Shown here: positions 1 through 8,643 of the stretch, one piece after another | Numbering within the stretch: position 1 is the first letter of the stretch | Layout of the letters: each line of letters begins with the position of its first letter | From: an uncultured Clostridia bacterium | GTDB taxonomy: Bacteria > Bacillota > Clostridia > Christensenellales > Borkfalkiaceae | Reading direction: 5' to 3' | Assembly (NCBI GenBank): GCA_904373255.1 | Contig: CAJFFD010000002.1 | Span: 1-64,000, forward strand | Length of the DNA stretch: 64,000 nucleotides | Made by a program: the position numbers and the translations under genes | Notes under the pieces: model-generated | Told to the model about the DNA's origin: nothing | What the model saw: only the letters and a program-made list of their open reading frames with translations | Databases searched by the model: none

Positions 1-16
1 TGAAATTCCTCCTGAT

Positions 17-328
17 TTACTTTTTCTTCCACGGTCTGCGCGACAGTTCGCGCGCTTCTTCCTTGGATTTGCCTTCCGAGAGTGCCTTTTTGTATTTGTA
101 CATCCCGGCGTGGTCTGTCTGACATTGCAGATACCCGGAGCGCATTCCCGCCTCGTAGTCGGTAAGCTCATTGCCTTCTTTGGGGCCGTAGGTATGCACT
201 TTCGCTTTACGGTCTGCCGCGTAGCCCTTTGCGCGCTTGGAAGGAACTGTCCATCTTCCGTCGCGGTACTTATTGGGCTTGCTTTCTTTGGGAGCTGCCT
301 GCGCGGGCTGCTCCGTCTTTCTTGCCAT
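17..328 (-). CDS. Small basic hypothetical protein of the element (103 aa)
   Basis: The protein is lysine- and arginine-rich and ends in a run of basic residues. I do not recognise a family. The start is set by an AGGAGG site followed by seven bases and ATG; an in-frame extension up to 457 exists but has no comparable site. It lies last in a minus-strand run of small genes behind the sigma-like gene. High charge and lack of hydrophobic segments suggest a soluble, possibly nucleic-acid-associated protein, but that is a guess. Confidence 0.6.
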   Translation of the reverse strand: MARKTEQPAQAAPKESKPNKYRDGRWTVPSKRAKGYAADRKAKVHTYGPKEGNELTDYEAGMRSGYLQCQTDHAGMYKYKKALSEGKSKEEARELSRRPWKKK

Positions 329-644
329 GTTTGTCCTCCTGAAAAGAATTTGCCCGTCACGCCGATAGCACAGCATATTCAGTTTTTGTACCGGCACGTC
401 GTTGTCTGAAACATTCCGTTCCCTGCGATATTGCGGTGGCGGCCGCCTGTCTTGCAAGTCCGCAAGTGATCGGTTTTGCTCTCACGTCCGAGTACGCTGT
501 CAGTATAGCGCAAACGGCTCTGGATTGCGAGGACGCTGCAAGTGACATAACTTGACCAAAAAAGGCAAGAAGCGGAACAACTTTATGATACATAGAGCAG
601 GAAAAGAAGAGAAAACAGGCCCCGGAGATCCGGAGCCTGCAAAC
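329..644. other. Gene-free stretch between small element genes
   Basis: Apart from the minus-strand terminator at 601-639, I see no convincing gene here. The overlapping open frames lack ribosome binding sites and contradict each other. A promoter for the gene at 17-328 may lie here but I could not pick one out. Confidence 0.4.
601..639 (-). terminator. Rho-independent terminator
   Basis: A 10-bp stem (616-625 with 630-639, one G-T pair, 4-base loop) is followed on the minus strand by a T-rich tract. It begins six bases after the TGA at 645-647 of the shifted frame of the preceding small gene. Confidence 0.75.
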
Positions 645-807
645 TCAATCTTTGTATGTTCTTGCGTACATCGTGGACGGCAGGCGCTTGCCGTCGATAT
701 GCCTGCGATGAGTCGTACTGAATGCCTATGACCTGACAGACGATATAGCCCTTCGTGCGGTACACGTTGGTCGCGTCTTTGATAAAATCGGGGATCTTGT
801 CGCTCAT
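645..807 (-). pseudogene. Small element gene with apparent +1 frameshift
   Basis: The ATG at 807 has a GAGGT site upstream and opens with MSDKIPDFIKDATNVYR. Read straight, the frame runs through the terminator stem to a stop at 583 and its tail (LQAPDLRGLFSLLFLLYVS) looks non-coding. Moving one base forward near the codons for QYD gives a tail THRRHIDGKRLPSTMYARTYKD that stops at 645, just before the terminator. This arrangement suggests a single-base indel in a gene of about 54 codons. Function is unknown. A sequencing error is possible. Confidence 0.5.
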
Positions 808-817
808 GATTTTTACC

Positions 818-1123
818 TCACATGTCGCCGTTAAAGGCTTTGAAGAAAAACACGCAGAGTTGCTTGTTCAGGCGCTTGATATAATCGTTGCAATAATCCC
901 ATTCATAGGCGAGCGCTGCCTGCGTGTTGTTCTGAACGTAAAGAGATACATAGAGATCGTACAGTCGGGGAGGGGCGTCTTTGACCGCTTCATTGTAGCG
1001 GTTGACCTTATCGACGACCGAACTTGCGACAATGTATTTTGTCGCGTTCTCAAACATCTCTTTCTTCGAGTAGTAATAGCGGATCTGCCGCAAATCTTCC
1101 CGAATTTCCTGCATTGTTACCAT
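818..1123 (-). CDS. Small hypothetical element protein (101 aa)
   Basis: The start MVTMQEIREDLRQIRYYYS is chosen because AGGAG lies eight bases upstream; the longer frame to 1165 has no such site. It looks like a soluble, helical protein with many aromatic residues and no membrane segment. It follows the sigma-like gene by 42 bases and precedes the frameshifted small gene, so the three are probably co-transcribed. Proteins of this kind are carried next to sigma-like genes on Clostridia integrative elements; no function is known to me. Confidence 0.7.
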   Translation of the reverse strand: MVTMQEIREDLRQIRYYYSKKEMFENATKYIVASSVVDKVNRYNEAVKDAPPRLYDLYVSLYVQNNTQAALAYEWDYCNDYIKRLNKQLCVFFFKAFNGDM

Positions 1124-1165
1124 AATAAAACTCCTTATAGATGAGATAGAGCCGAGGCCCTTCAC

Positions 1166-1594
1166 CTAATCGCCACGGGAATTGAATTTTGACGGGGTGT
1201 TTTTCAAAAATTTTTTCAGATTTTTTATTGCCGCAAGATAATGCTCCCGAACGGTGTCTTTATTTAAGCCTAACTCCGCAGCGATGACACGGAAAGATTG
1301 CCCGTTCTCGATATGCAAGAAAAGGATGGCGCGCTGTTTGTCCGTGAGCTTTGACAGCGCGGCGTTGAGCAAGATTTTATCCGCGTTGCGTTCCGCCTGT
1401 ATATCGACGTCTGCGGACGGATCCGCCATATCCCAGCCGTGTTCCATTGACTTGTCCAACGACTGATGCCGCCGCGTTTCCTTGCGCTCGACGAGCTTGT
1501 CCCTGTGTTCCATTGCGGCGTACTCGGCCGCAAACTCTTCCGTGACTTCGATCTCGACGTACTTGGTGCCGTCGAAATAGCGGATACGCGCCAT
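1166..1594 (-). CDS. Sigma-70 region 4-like regulatory protein of the element
   Basis: The 142-residue protein ends in a sigma-region-4-type helix-turn-helix (about residues 79-131): LSKLTDKQRAILFLHIENGQ, then FRVIAAELGLNKDTVREHY. Region 2, needed for a full sigma factor, is missing; the first half is a charged segment. Similar truncated sigma-like proteins occur on Tn916-type elements, where they help control element genes. It heads the minus-strand run of small genes. Whether it binds RNA polymerase is inferred only from the fold. Confidence 0.75.
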   Translation of the reverse strand: MARIRYFDGTKYVEIEVTEEFAAEYAAMEHRDKLVERKETRRHQSLDKSMEHGWDMADPSADVDIQAERNADKILLNAALSKLTDKQRAILFLHIENGQSFRVIAAELGLNKDTVREHYLAAIKNLKKFLKNTPSKFNSRGD

Positions 1595-1690
1595 TCAGTT
1601 TTCCCCCGATAACGATTTCTCGCCATCGGTCTGAACCTGTGCGCGGTAATATGTAATTGCCCGACGGCGGCTGCCGCCGAAAGGCTATGT

Positions 1691-1742
1691 AAATAAAAAA
1701 TCCCCCGACGGCGTTCAATGCGAATCAAACACCGCCGAGGGG
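1691..1742 (-). terminator. Probable terminator or attenuator upstream of the sigma-like gene
   Basis: On the minus strand, CCCCTCGGCG at 1733-1742 pairs with CGCCGTCGGGG at 1703-1713 (one internal mismatch). GATTTTTTATTT follows. It stands about 100 bp upstream of the start at 1594 and may insulate the small-gene run from the Xre gene, or act as an attenuator. Confidence 0.5.
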
Positions 1743-1744
1743 CG

Positions 1745-1809
1745 TAAAATTAAAAAAGCCGGGCATGCGTACATAGCCCCAGAAAGGGGTTTGATCCGTA
1801 TGCCAGGCT
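1745..1809 (-). terminator. Terminator of the Xre gene, with an inner hairpin
   Basis: Arms GCCTGGCATACG and CGCATGCCCGGC (minus strand) form an outer stem with two mismatches. A second hairpin of CCCC and GGGG sits in its loop, and TTTTTT follows. It lies 36 bases past the Xre stop codon. Confidence 0.6.
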
Positions 1810-1844
1810 TATATCTGTTCGAGCAGATTTTAACTCTATATCAG

Positions 1845-2171
1845 CTATTCAGTTTTTGCGTTCATCGCTTTCATCATCGTGAGTACGGCTTCCTTCTGTG
1901 TTTTATCCAACGGCTTCCATAGTGCAAGCAGTTCGACTTCATCTGCGGAAATGTTTTCTATATCCATGTCGTAGAGCAAAGTCATTAAATGAATGCCGAG
2001 CGCATAACAAATTCCGTCCAATACGTCGAGTTTCGGCATTGTGCCGCGAAGTTTCCACGAATTGAGCGTAGAATGAGAGATGCCCGCCGCACTACTCAGC
2101 TCATTTACGGACATTCCTTTTTCCCTGCGCAATTTATCGACTCTTTCATATAATTCTCTTGAACTCAACAT
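1845..2171 (-). CDS. Xre-family HTH transcriptional regulator
   Basis: The protein has 108 residues. Residues 6-63 form a Cro/CI-type helix-turn-helix (ERVDKLRREKGMSVNELSSA, then ISHSTLNSWKLRGTMPKLDVL). The C-terminal 40 residues are acidic and probably mediate dimerisation. Its gene begins 14 bases after a perfect palindrome (2186-2200) that would overlap its own promoter, which suggests autorepression. On integrative elements such regulators commonly control excision and transfer genes; that role is inferred from context. Confidence 0.85.
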   Translation of the reverse strand: MLSSRELYERVDKLRREKGMSVNELSSAAGISHSTLNSWKLRGTMPKLDVLDGICYALGIHLMTLLYDMDIENISADEVELLALWKPLDKTQKEAVLTMMKAMNAKTE

Positions 2172-2185
2172 AGTATATCAACCTC

Positions 2186-2200
2186 TGTAAATAGTTTACA
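2186..2200. promoter_or_regulatory. Palindromic operator candidate upstream of the Xre gene
   Basis: TGTAAA-TAG-TTTACA is a perfect 6-3-6 inverted repeat located 15 to 29 bases before the Xre start codon. Its size and symmetry fit a Cro/CI-type dimer site. Confidence 0.6.
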
Positions 2201-2258
2201 TCAACGTAGGCTGATATATTTCCGCGCAGGTATTATGTAGTTTCAGCAATAATAGCGA

Positions 2259-2474
2259 TTAGAAAGAAGACCGTTGCAGGGATTTCCCTGCAACGGTCTT
2301 TTGTGAATCTGATTTGTTTGTATATCGCTCGGACGGGATCGCTCTGACCTCATTTGCACCCACGTGGATGCAAATGAGCTTTCCGCAATGGGGACAGATG
2401 ATTTCAATTTCTGAGCCATTGTCTGCTTTACAGAGCCTGCGCCCGCACACCGGGCAGGATACGTATAGTTTCAT
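2259..2474 (-). CDS. Small zinc-ribbon protein (71 aa)
   Basis: The start MKLYVSCPVCGRRLC is preferred because it is the last ATG before the first CxxC and has a GAGG upstream; the longer frame to 2543 would overlap the metal regulator gene. Cysteines at 7/10 and 27/30 form a classic two-CxxC zinc ribbon, with extra cysteines at 15 and 35. Short ribbons of this type occur on mobile elements and prophages (Com-like). The last 15 codons are read through the terminator stem at 2267-2301, so the 3' end may have been altered. It follows the DtxR-like gene by 43 bases. Confidence 0.65.
   Translation of the reverse strand: MKLYVSCPVCGRRLCKADNGSEIEIICPHCGKLICIHVGANEVRAIPSERYTNKSDSQKTVAGKSLQRSSF
2265..2302 (-). 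terminator. Strong terminator at the end of the transport island
   Basis: A perfect 15-bp stem (2267-2281 with 2286-2300) with a 4-base loop has A-rich and T-rich flanks on both sides, so it can work in both directions. It ends the long minus-strand transport transcript. Confidence 0.8.
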
Positions 2475-2517
2475 TTTTGCCTCTAAATGCTCTCCCAAAA
2501 TATTAGACGCGGAACGA

Positions 2518-2895
2518 TCAATGCAAATCTTCCTTTTTCTCAACAGCAGCTTTCAGCTTTTGAAATGAGTCGGCGCTGATTGAATGTTCTATATTGCAGG
2601 CGTCTTGTTCAGCTGTTTTCGGATTTACGCCAGCTGCTATAAGTTGATCGGTAAAAAAACAATGCCGCTCATAAATTTGTTCGGCTATTAGTTTTCCTTT
2701 ATCTGTTAAAACAAGACAACCATCTTCCTGCTTAATAAGGTGCCCTGAATTTATAAGCACTTTAACAGCACGACTGACGGAAGGTTTTGTAAATCCCAAT
2801 TGTTCGGCAACATCAATACTTCTGACGGTGCCGCATCTCTTTTGAACGATAAAAACGGCCTCTAAATAGTCTTCCATCGATGAGGTCAAAGACAT
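2518..2895 (-). CDS. DtxR/MntR-family metal-dependent repressor
   Basis: The protein has 125 residues: a winged helix (about 5-65) starting with the family motif MEDYLEAVF, and a short dimerisation part that retains candidate metal ligands (Asp9, Glu12, the His of ERHCFF, and Glu-His of CNIEHS). It lacks the SH3-like third domain of DtxR, so its build is closer to MntR. It sits last in the transporter operon, 12 bases after the second ABC gene. By family it should bind Fe(II) or Mn(II) and repress uptake genes. A likely target is the palindrome at 9251-9264. The metal cannot be read from sequence. Confidence 0.85.
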   Translation of the reverse strand: MSLTSSMEDYLEAVFIVQKRCGTVRSIDVAEQLGFTKPSVSRAVKVLINSGHLIKQEDGCLVLTDKGKLIAEQIYERHCFFTDQLIAAGVNPKTAEQDACNIEHSISADSFQKLKAAVEKKEDLH

Positions 2896-2907
2896 GAATC
2901 ACCTCCA

Positions 2908-4644
2908 TTATTTAGCCAACTTCCAACCGATGGCTTCCTTTCTCGCTTTAACAAAATCAGAATACAGCCCATTTTGTTGTATCAATTCGTTATGAGTACC
3001 GCGTTGTACGATATGTGTATTGTTAAGTACAAGTATCTGATCTGCATTACGAACTGTTTTTAAGCGATGAGCTATCATAATAATAGTTTTATCGTGAGTT
3101 AAGGCTTCAATGGCTCTTTGCAGTTCGTCTTCATTTTCTGGATCAACACTGCTCGTTGCTTCGTCTAAGATGATAATAGGCGCATCTTTTAATATAGCGC
3201 GAGCAATTGATATGCGTTGTTTTTCCCCACCTGACAGAGTTCCGCCTCCTTCACCAATGATAGTGTTGTAACCATCGGGAAGGGCAACGATAAAATCGTG
3301 ACAACAAGCTTTTTTTGCTGCTTCAACTACATCTTCATGAGTTGCGTCCGGGCAGCCAAATTTAATATTGTTTTCGATTGTATCAGCAAAGAGATAAACG
3401 TTTTGGAAAACCATCGAAATATTTTTCATAAGGCTATCCAACGTATAATCACGAACATCTATTCCGCCAATTGTAATTTTACCGCCGTTTACATCCCAAA
3501 AACGGGCAATTAAATTACACATCGTTGTTTTCCCAGAACCAGAGGGCCCAACAATAGCCGTTGTCGTTTTTTCCGGAATGGAAAAACTAACGTTGTCTAA
3601 AATTTTGCGCGTAGAGTAGGAGAAATCAACATTTTCAAACTCAATATCGGTAGATTTTGGCGAAATAGAAGTTCCATTCTCATCCATAATCGGAGTATTA
3701 TCTACAGAGTTTGCAGTTTCGATAGAGGATGCCAACATTTGCAACATAGTGATTTGACTTCCCGCGCTTTCTAAGCTGTTAAAAACGGTAAAGGATAGAA
3801 TCACAAACAGCACCCCAAAAACAATAGTAAATACACCTTGCGTATAGAGAAAGAGCGTCATTGCCAAAAGAATTACGCTAAATAGGCGAATCACAAACTG
3901 TTGTAAAGCGAGATACGGCGCCAGCGAATAAACCAAATTCAAATTGTTCTTATTGCTGTTATAAATAGCCGAAGTAATCGACTTGGAACTCTTTTTTTCA
4001 AAGCCGAACGACTTTACAATACTCATACCTTGAATAAATTCCAACACGGATTCTACTAATCCGCGCTGAGCATTCTGACGTTTTGTTGCTGTAGCAGTAG
4101 ATTTTCTTGTGGCTATTTCAGTTACGATTAAATAGCAAACTACGCCAAACAAAGCGATAAGCCCAAGCTGCCAATTAAAAATTAAAAGGAAAAGAATCAA
4201 TACAATAGAATTGAAAAATCCGCCGATTATATTGACAAGAGCAACAGGAGCGGCCCCCTCAACATCACCTAAAGTGGTCGTAACAATACCTGTAATCGTC
4301 CCGATATTGTTTTTGTTGAAGTATCCCATAGGGATATAGCGCAACCTATCTCCTATAGATATTCTTTTATCTGCTACCATGCCATAACCAACGACGGTTT
4401 GCTCGTTCATGGAAAAATATGAAGCAAAAATACGCCCGGCAACAGACAACACCATCATTCCTAACGATAGCCAAACAGAGGTGAGACTATGATCGTTAGA
4501 AACCAGCGCGTCAATGATAAAATAAAGGGCGGCAAATTGAAGAGATGCAAAGATGCCATTCAAGAATGAAAAAACCAACGATTTGATCAGGAGCCCTTTT
4601 CGTTTGCCTGCAAAAGCAAAAATTTTCTTTAATGTCCCAAGCAT
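2908..4644 (-). CDS. Exporter-fold ABC transporter half, IrtB/YbtQ-like
   Basis: The 578-residue protein has six predicted membrane helices in residues 1-310 and an ATPase domain behind them. Visible motifs are Walker A GPSGSGKTT, signature LSGGEKQR, Walker B IIILDEAT and the switch histidine in AHRL. It starts 12 bases after the end of its partner (4657-6402), so the two probably form a heterodimer. Half-transporter pairs of this kind, next to metal regulators, can import siderophores despite the exporter fold (YbtPQ, IrtAB). The direction of transport here is inferred from the metal regulator and the ECF importer in the same operon; a drug or peptide exporter remains possible. Confidence 0.85.
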   Translation of the reverse strand: MLGTLKKIFAFAGKRKGLLIKSLVFSFLNGIFASLQFAALYFIIDALVSNDHSLTSVWLSLGMMVLSVAGRIFASYFSMNEQTVVGYGMVADKRISIGDRLRYIPMGYFNKNNIGTITGIVTTTLGDVEGAAPVALVNIIGGFFNSIVLILFLLIFNWQLGLIALFGVVCYLIVTEIATRKSTATATKRQNAQRGLVESVLEFIQGMSIVKSFGFEKKSSKSITSAIYNSNKNNLNLVYSLAPYLALQQFVIRLFSVILLAMTLFLYTQGVFTIVFGVLFVILSFTVFNSLESAGSQITMLQMLASSIETANSVDNTPIMDENGTSISPKSTDIEFENVDFSYSTRKILDNVSFSIPEKTTTAIVGPSGSGKTTMCNLIARFWDVNGGKITIGGIDVRDYTLDSLMKNISMVFQNVYLFADTIENNIKFGCPDATHEDVVEAAKKACCHDFIVALPDGYNTIIGEGGGTLSGGEKQRISIARAILKDAPIIILDEATSSVDPENEDELQRAIEALTHDKTIIMIAHRLKTVRNADQILVLNNTHIVQRGTHNELIQQNGLYSDFVKARKEAIGWKLAK

Positions 4645-4656
4645 AAATAAACCTCC

Positions 4657-6402
4657 TTACGCCTCATCTCTTGAACCGATATGGGCACGCCACATATCCT
4701 GATATAATTGACAAGTCTTCAATAGTTCGTCGTGTGTACCCTGAGCTTCAATGTTACCGTTATTTACAACAACGATATTGTCCGCTCCTATGATTGTCGA
4801 AAGGCGATGAGCAATGACGATTAACGTTTTTCCCGCAGTCAACGCTGAAATAGCTTTCTGTATGATGGCTTCATTTTCAGGATCGATAAAAGCCGTAGCT
4901 TCATCAAGAATAACGATAGGTGCATTCTTAAGCATAGCTCGGGCAATGGCTATACGTTGCCTTTCGCCGCCGGAAAGTTGTGAACCGCTGCTCCCAACAA
5001 TGGTTTCATAACCATTATCCAGCCCACGAATAAAACTATCACATCCGCTTCTAATGGCAACATCTTTAACTTCTTCGTCTGTCGCATTCGGATTTCCCAT
5101 GCGTATATTTTCCATAACACTTCTATTGAACAAATAGTTATCTTGAGAAACATAGGAAATCTGCTCGGCAATTTGGAATAAAGGAATATCAGTTAATTTG
5201 TAACCGCCTAATGAAATGTTTCCGCTGGTTACATCCCAAAATCCTGCAATGAGTTTTGCTATTGTTGATTTTCCGGAACCGGACGGACCCACCAAAGCTG
5301 TCATTGTTTTAGGACGAATGGAAAGATCTATGTTGTGCAAAACTTCTTGTTCATTGTCATACGAAAAACTTACCTGATTCAATTGAATTGACAAGTCATT
5401 AAGTTCTACGGGATTTTCAGAGTGGTTTAACTCATTAGCATTTAATAGGCTACATATTTCCTCTGTGTTTTTTCCAAGCATTGATAACGAGCCTGTGAAG
5501 GAAAAAGCTTCCATTATAGGTCCTACAAGTCCCAAAGAAAAAATGACAGCTGCCAAGAAAACCATTGTTGTGATATTGCCTGTTAGCCATAATGCCATCC
5601 CTCCAGGCAAAACACATAAGAGAACAGAAGGTATCACCGCATTGTAAGAGCACATCGTCTTTTGGCTGCTTGCCATCCAATCAATATAGTAGTCAGCATT
5701 TCCGCGTACTGCGTCAGCATACTTTTTATAAGAGCCCGCCGACTGACTGAATGTTTTGACTACTTCTATACCGCCAATATACTCAACCACGGCATCAGAC
5801 ATTTTCTTGCTGGCAGCCAAAGCGCCCGCGCCTTTTTCTGCATAATTACGCATTCCAAAAGACATGATGATTAGTCCAATGAAAAGAGTAACCAACGAAA
5901 AAAGCGCCATACGCCAATCTAAAACAAACAGGTAAACTATAATAAAAAGCGGGACCAATATATTAGCAGTCATCTCAGGCAGAAGGTGGGCAAATGGAAC
6001 TTCCATGCTTTCAATTCTGTCAACAATAATGCTCTTGTAATAACCGGAAGGGGTGTCTAGAATCGTTCCCATAGGAACTTTAGTTAATTTATTGACCACT
6101 CGTTCTCGTAAGTCACGTAATGTTTTATAAGCAGCATTATGTGAAATAACAGTAGATAAATTTGAGAACAATACCTTCCCCAAATATCCTGCCAAAGCTA
6201 TTCCGCATACAGCTAAATAAGGCAGGAAAGACTTTTCGCCGGCGAATAACTTTGAAATGATGTTAATAACACAAAAATACGGGATCATTTGACAGGCAAC
6301 TCCCAAAATTGCCAATACAATGCTCAAAATGAATTTCCCGTGATGAGCTTTGCCCCATCCCCATAATATACCCAACGGGGATTGCTTTTTTTGTTTTTCC
6401 AT
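4657..6402 (-). CDS. Exporter-fold ABC transporter half, IrtA/YbtP-like
   Basis: The 581-residue protein has a six-helix membrane domain (about 25-310) and an ATPase domain with GPSGSGKST, LSGGERQR, VILDEATA and AHRL. ATG at 6402 is preferred to the TTG one codon earlier because of the GGGAGG spacing. It lies 18 bases after the EcfA gene and 12 before its partner half-transporter. It lacks the N-terminal siderophore-interacting domain of mycobacterial IrtA. Together with its partner it should make one heterodimeric pump. Confidence 0.85.
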   Translation of the reverse strand: MEKQKKQSPLGILWGWGKAHHGKFILSIVLAILGVACQMIPYFCVINIISKLFAGEKSFLPYLAVCGIALAGYLGKVLFSNLSTVISHNAAYKTLRDLRERVVNKLTKVPMGTILDTPSGYYKSIIVDRIESMEVPFAHLLPEMTANILVPLFIIVYLFVLDWRMALFSLVTLFIGLIIMSFGMRNYAEKGAGALAASKKMSDAVVEYIGGIEVVKTFSQSAGSYKKYADAVRGNADYYIDWMASSQKTMCSYNAVIPSVLLCVLPGGMALWLTGNITTMVFLAAVIFSLGLVGPIMEAFSFTGSLSMLGKNTEEICSLLNANELNHSENPVELNDLSIQLNQVSFSYDNEQEVLHNIDLSIRPKTMTALVGPSGSGKSTIAKLIAGFWDVTSGNISLGGYKLTDIPLFQIAEQISYVSQDNYLFNRSVMENIRMGNPNATDEEVKDVAIRSGCDSFIRGLDNGYETIVGSSGSQLSGGERQRIAIARAMLKNAPIVILDEATAFIDPENEAIIQKAISALTAGKTLIVIAHRLSTIIGADNIVVVNNGNIEAQGTHDELLKTCQLYQDMWRAHIGSRDEA

Positions 6403-6420
6403 CAAAATAACCTCCCTTGT

Positions 6421-7908
6421 TTATTCAAAAAAGCTCAATAATCGTTGACGATCTTCGGCTTCTTGAAGTTCATAATGCTCCTTAAGGTGTCCGTCCTCGA
6501 TATGTATAACGCAATCACAACACCGTAAAATAAATTCCGGATCATGTGTGACAACAAGGATCGTTTTACCCGATTCTGCCAGCTTATTGATTGCATCGGC
6601 TACCCGCCTCATATGAAACAAATCAAGTCCGCTTGTAGGTTCGTCGAAGAGAATAATAGGACGTTGCGATGCGATTGCCGAAGCAATAGCTACACGCTGT
6701 TTTTGGCCACCGGAGAGACCCATTGGATGGCTTTCTTTCATCTCTGATAAATCCATTTCCGTGAGAATAGAATCTACGGTTTGTTCGTTCTCCTTCGGCA
6801 TACTGATGAGAAGCTCTTCCTTGACGCTTTCAGTAAATAATTGATGGTTTACGTCCTGCATCACCATATAACATAGCTTTAGCCGTTGTCTGCGATTATA
6901 GGTTTTACCATCATGTATGACGTTGCCTTTACAGCGTTTTTCCAAACCACAAAGACATCGAGAGAAGGTAGTTTTACCAGCCCCGTTGTGTCCTATAACT
7001 GAAACAACCTTTCCGGGGAAAAGTTCGATTTTATCCAGAAATAAAGTTTCTTTTTTGCTTTTTTTATAAGTAAATCTAAAGTTGTCAACGACCCAAGGTG
7101 AGCCAACGGAACATCTCTTTTGTGTGTCTAATTGACTTAGAGTATCCAAAACAAGCGGCCTGAGTCCCATCTCTTCAAGCTGAGTAGATGAAAACTCGGC
7201 AAATTCTTTACCTATAAAATCGCCTTCAATTTGCCCATCTTTCAAATAGAGGACTCGATCCGCTAAGTCGTATAAGTAATAAAGACGATGCTCTGCAATG
7301 ATGATCGTCTTGTTTTGCGCTTTAAGAGTAATAAGCAATTTACGTAAATCACTTATGGCAAACGCATCTAAATTTGAAGACGGTTCATCAAACACAAATA
7401 TTTCAGGCTCGATGGTCGCCGCAGAACCACAGGCAATCTTTTGTTTTTCTCCGCCTGAAAGAGAGAAGATGCTTCGATCCATCAAATCGGTTAATTTTAG
7501 CTGCTCGGCAACTATTTTTACTCGATTAAGAATTTCATCTTTCGGTAAACCATGATTTTCAGGGCCAAAAGCAAGCTCTGACGTTGTATCGACGTTAAAG
7601 AATTGACTTCTCGGATTTTGAAATACAGAACCAACTTTTTCTGAAATATCAAAAAGTGAAAGACTTTTATATTCCTTCCCGTCCAACAAAACTTGTCCTG
7701 ACAATTCCCCATCATAATAATGGGGTATCAACCCGTTAAACAATCTTGTAAGTGTTGTTTTTCCGCAACCTGATGCCCCACATAATAATACGAAGGTGCC
7801 ATTTTCAATTTTGCAATTGATATTTTTTAATGTTCCGCCTTTGCATGAAATAGTAGCTTTTTCTTGATCGCCATGATAAGAATAGCTGACATCAATACAT
7901 TCGATCAT
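6421..7908 (-). CDS. ECF transporter ATPase with two fused ABC domains
   Basis: The 495-residue protein contains two complete ATPase domains in one chain. The first has Walker A GASGCGKTT, signature LSGGEKQK and FDEPSSNLD; the second has GHNGAGKTT, LSGGQKQR and FDEPTSGLD. This corresponds to EcfA1 and EcfA2 fused, as in YkoD-type dedicated ECF transporters, rather than the separate pair of group II systems. EcfT follows upstream in the same operon with a 9-base gap. The protein should energise the S component encoded at 8644-9225. Confidence 0.9.
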   Translation of the reverse strand: MIECIDVSYSYHGDQEKATISCKGGTLKNINCKIENGTFVLLCGASGCGKTTLTRLFNGLIPHYYDGELSGQVLLDGKEYKSLSLFDISEKVGSVFQNPRSQFFNVDTTSELAFGPENHGLPKDEILNRVKIVAEQLKLTDLMDRSIFSLSGGEKQKIACGSAATIEPEIFVFDEPSSNLDAFAISDLRKLLITLKAQNKTIIIAEHRLYYLYDLADRVLYLKDGQIEGDFIGKEFAEFSSTQLEEMGLRPLVLDTLSQLDTQKRCSVGSPWVVDNFRFTYKKSKKETLFLDKIELFPGKVVSVIGHNGAGKTTFSRCLCGLEKRCKGNVIHDGKTYNRRQRLKLCYMVMQDVNHQLFTESVKEELLISMPKENEQTVDSILTEMDLSEMKESHPMGLSGGQKQRVAIASAIASQRPIILFDEPTSGLDLFHMRRVADAINKLAESGKTILVVTHDPEFILRCCDCVIHIEDGHLKEHYELQEAEDRQRLLSFFE

Positions 7909-7917
7909 ATAAGTTGG

Positions 7918-8643
7918 TTATCCTATAATCCAAAGAATAATTTGAAATACTAAACCGGCTAGGCAAATCAACAGAAATAAAATGTCTTGGATATGCAAAC
8001 CGATTTTGCAGATATTTGTCCTTTTGACCGGACCTCCCAATCCTCTTGTTAAGGACGCAGCAGAAAGTTCCTCGCCTATTTTAACGCAGCACATTAACAT
8101 GGGAACAAACCGGTACTCTAAAATAGCACCGGCTTTTCCTCCACGTAAACGAATGCCTCGCATTTTCATAGCATCCCCAATAGCCTTCCATTCTTCCATT
8201 ACAGTAGGGAAGAATCGAAACATCACAGCCATGGGAATAGTAATTTGCCGAGGAATATGTAAGCGTTCCATTCCAGCAATAAATTCGCTTACGGTTGTTG
8301 TTGCTACAAAATAATATGCAATGGCAATACTTGGGCTAAAATAAAGAGGCAACAAAACAATTATCATCAATAAATAGCCCGGTATTCCAGGAACATATGG
8401 TACAGCGAAGAATTGCAGACATAGGCAGGCAAGAAAAGTTACGGCATAAATCGCTGCACTTTTCCACATTTTTGAAAAAAGGAAAAAAAGCAAAGGCAAC
8501 AATGCCGGAGTGTAATATAGAGTAGTTTGAAAAGAACCGCCCAATATGATTATGACGAGGGTGAACAGAACCGCCATTTTAGTCCGCGGATCAAACTGTA
8601 TTCCTGTATTATTCTTTTTGCTTGCCAGCAACTCAGAAGTCAT
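7918..8643 (-). CDS. ecfT: ECF transporter transmembrane protein EcfT
   Basis: The 241-residue membrane protein has about five hydrophobic segments. The two cytoplasmic coupling motifs of EcfT are visible as MRGIRLRGG and SLTRGLGGP; these dock into the two ATPase domains. Its start codon directly follows the stop of the S-component gene, and it is followed by the double ATPase, so the three form a dedicated ECF importer. Confidence 0.9.
   Translation of the reverse strand: MTSELLASKKNNTGIQFDPRTKMAVLFTLVIIILGGSFQTTLYYTPALLPLLFFLFSKMWKSAAIYAVTFLACLCLQFFAVPYVPGIPGYLLMIIVLLPLYFSPSIAIAYYFVATTTVSEFIAGMERLHIPRQITIPMAVMFRFFPTVMEEWKAIGDAMKMRGIRLRGGKAGAILEYRFVPMLMCCVKIGEELSAASLTRGLGGPVKRTNICKIGLHIQDILFLLICLAGLVFQIILWIIG

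Noticed and set aside
1377-1728. Frames overlapping the sigma-like gene on the same strand
   Set aside because: They are frame-shifted shadows with arginine-rich, low-information translations.
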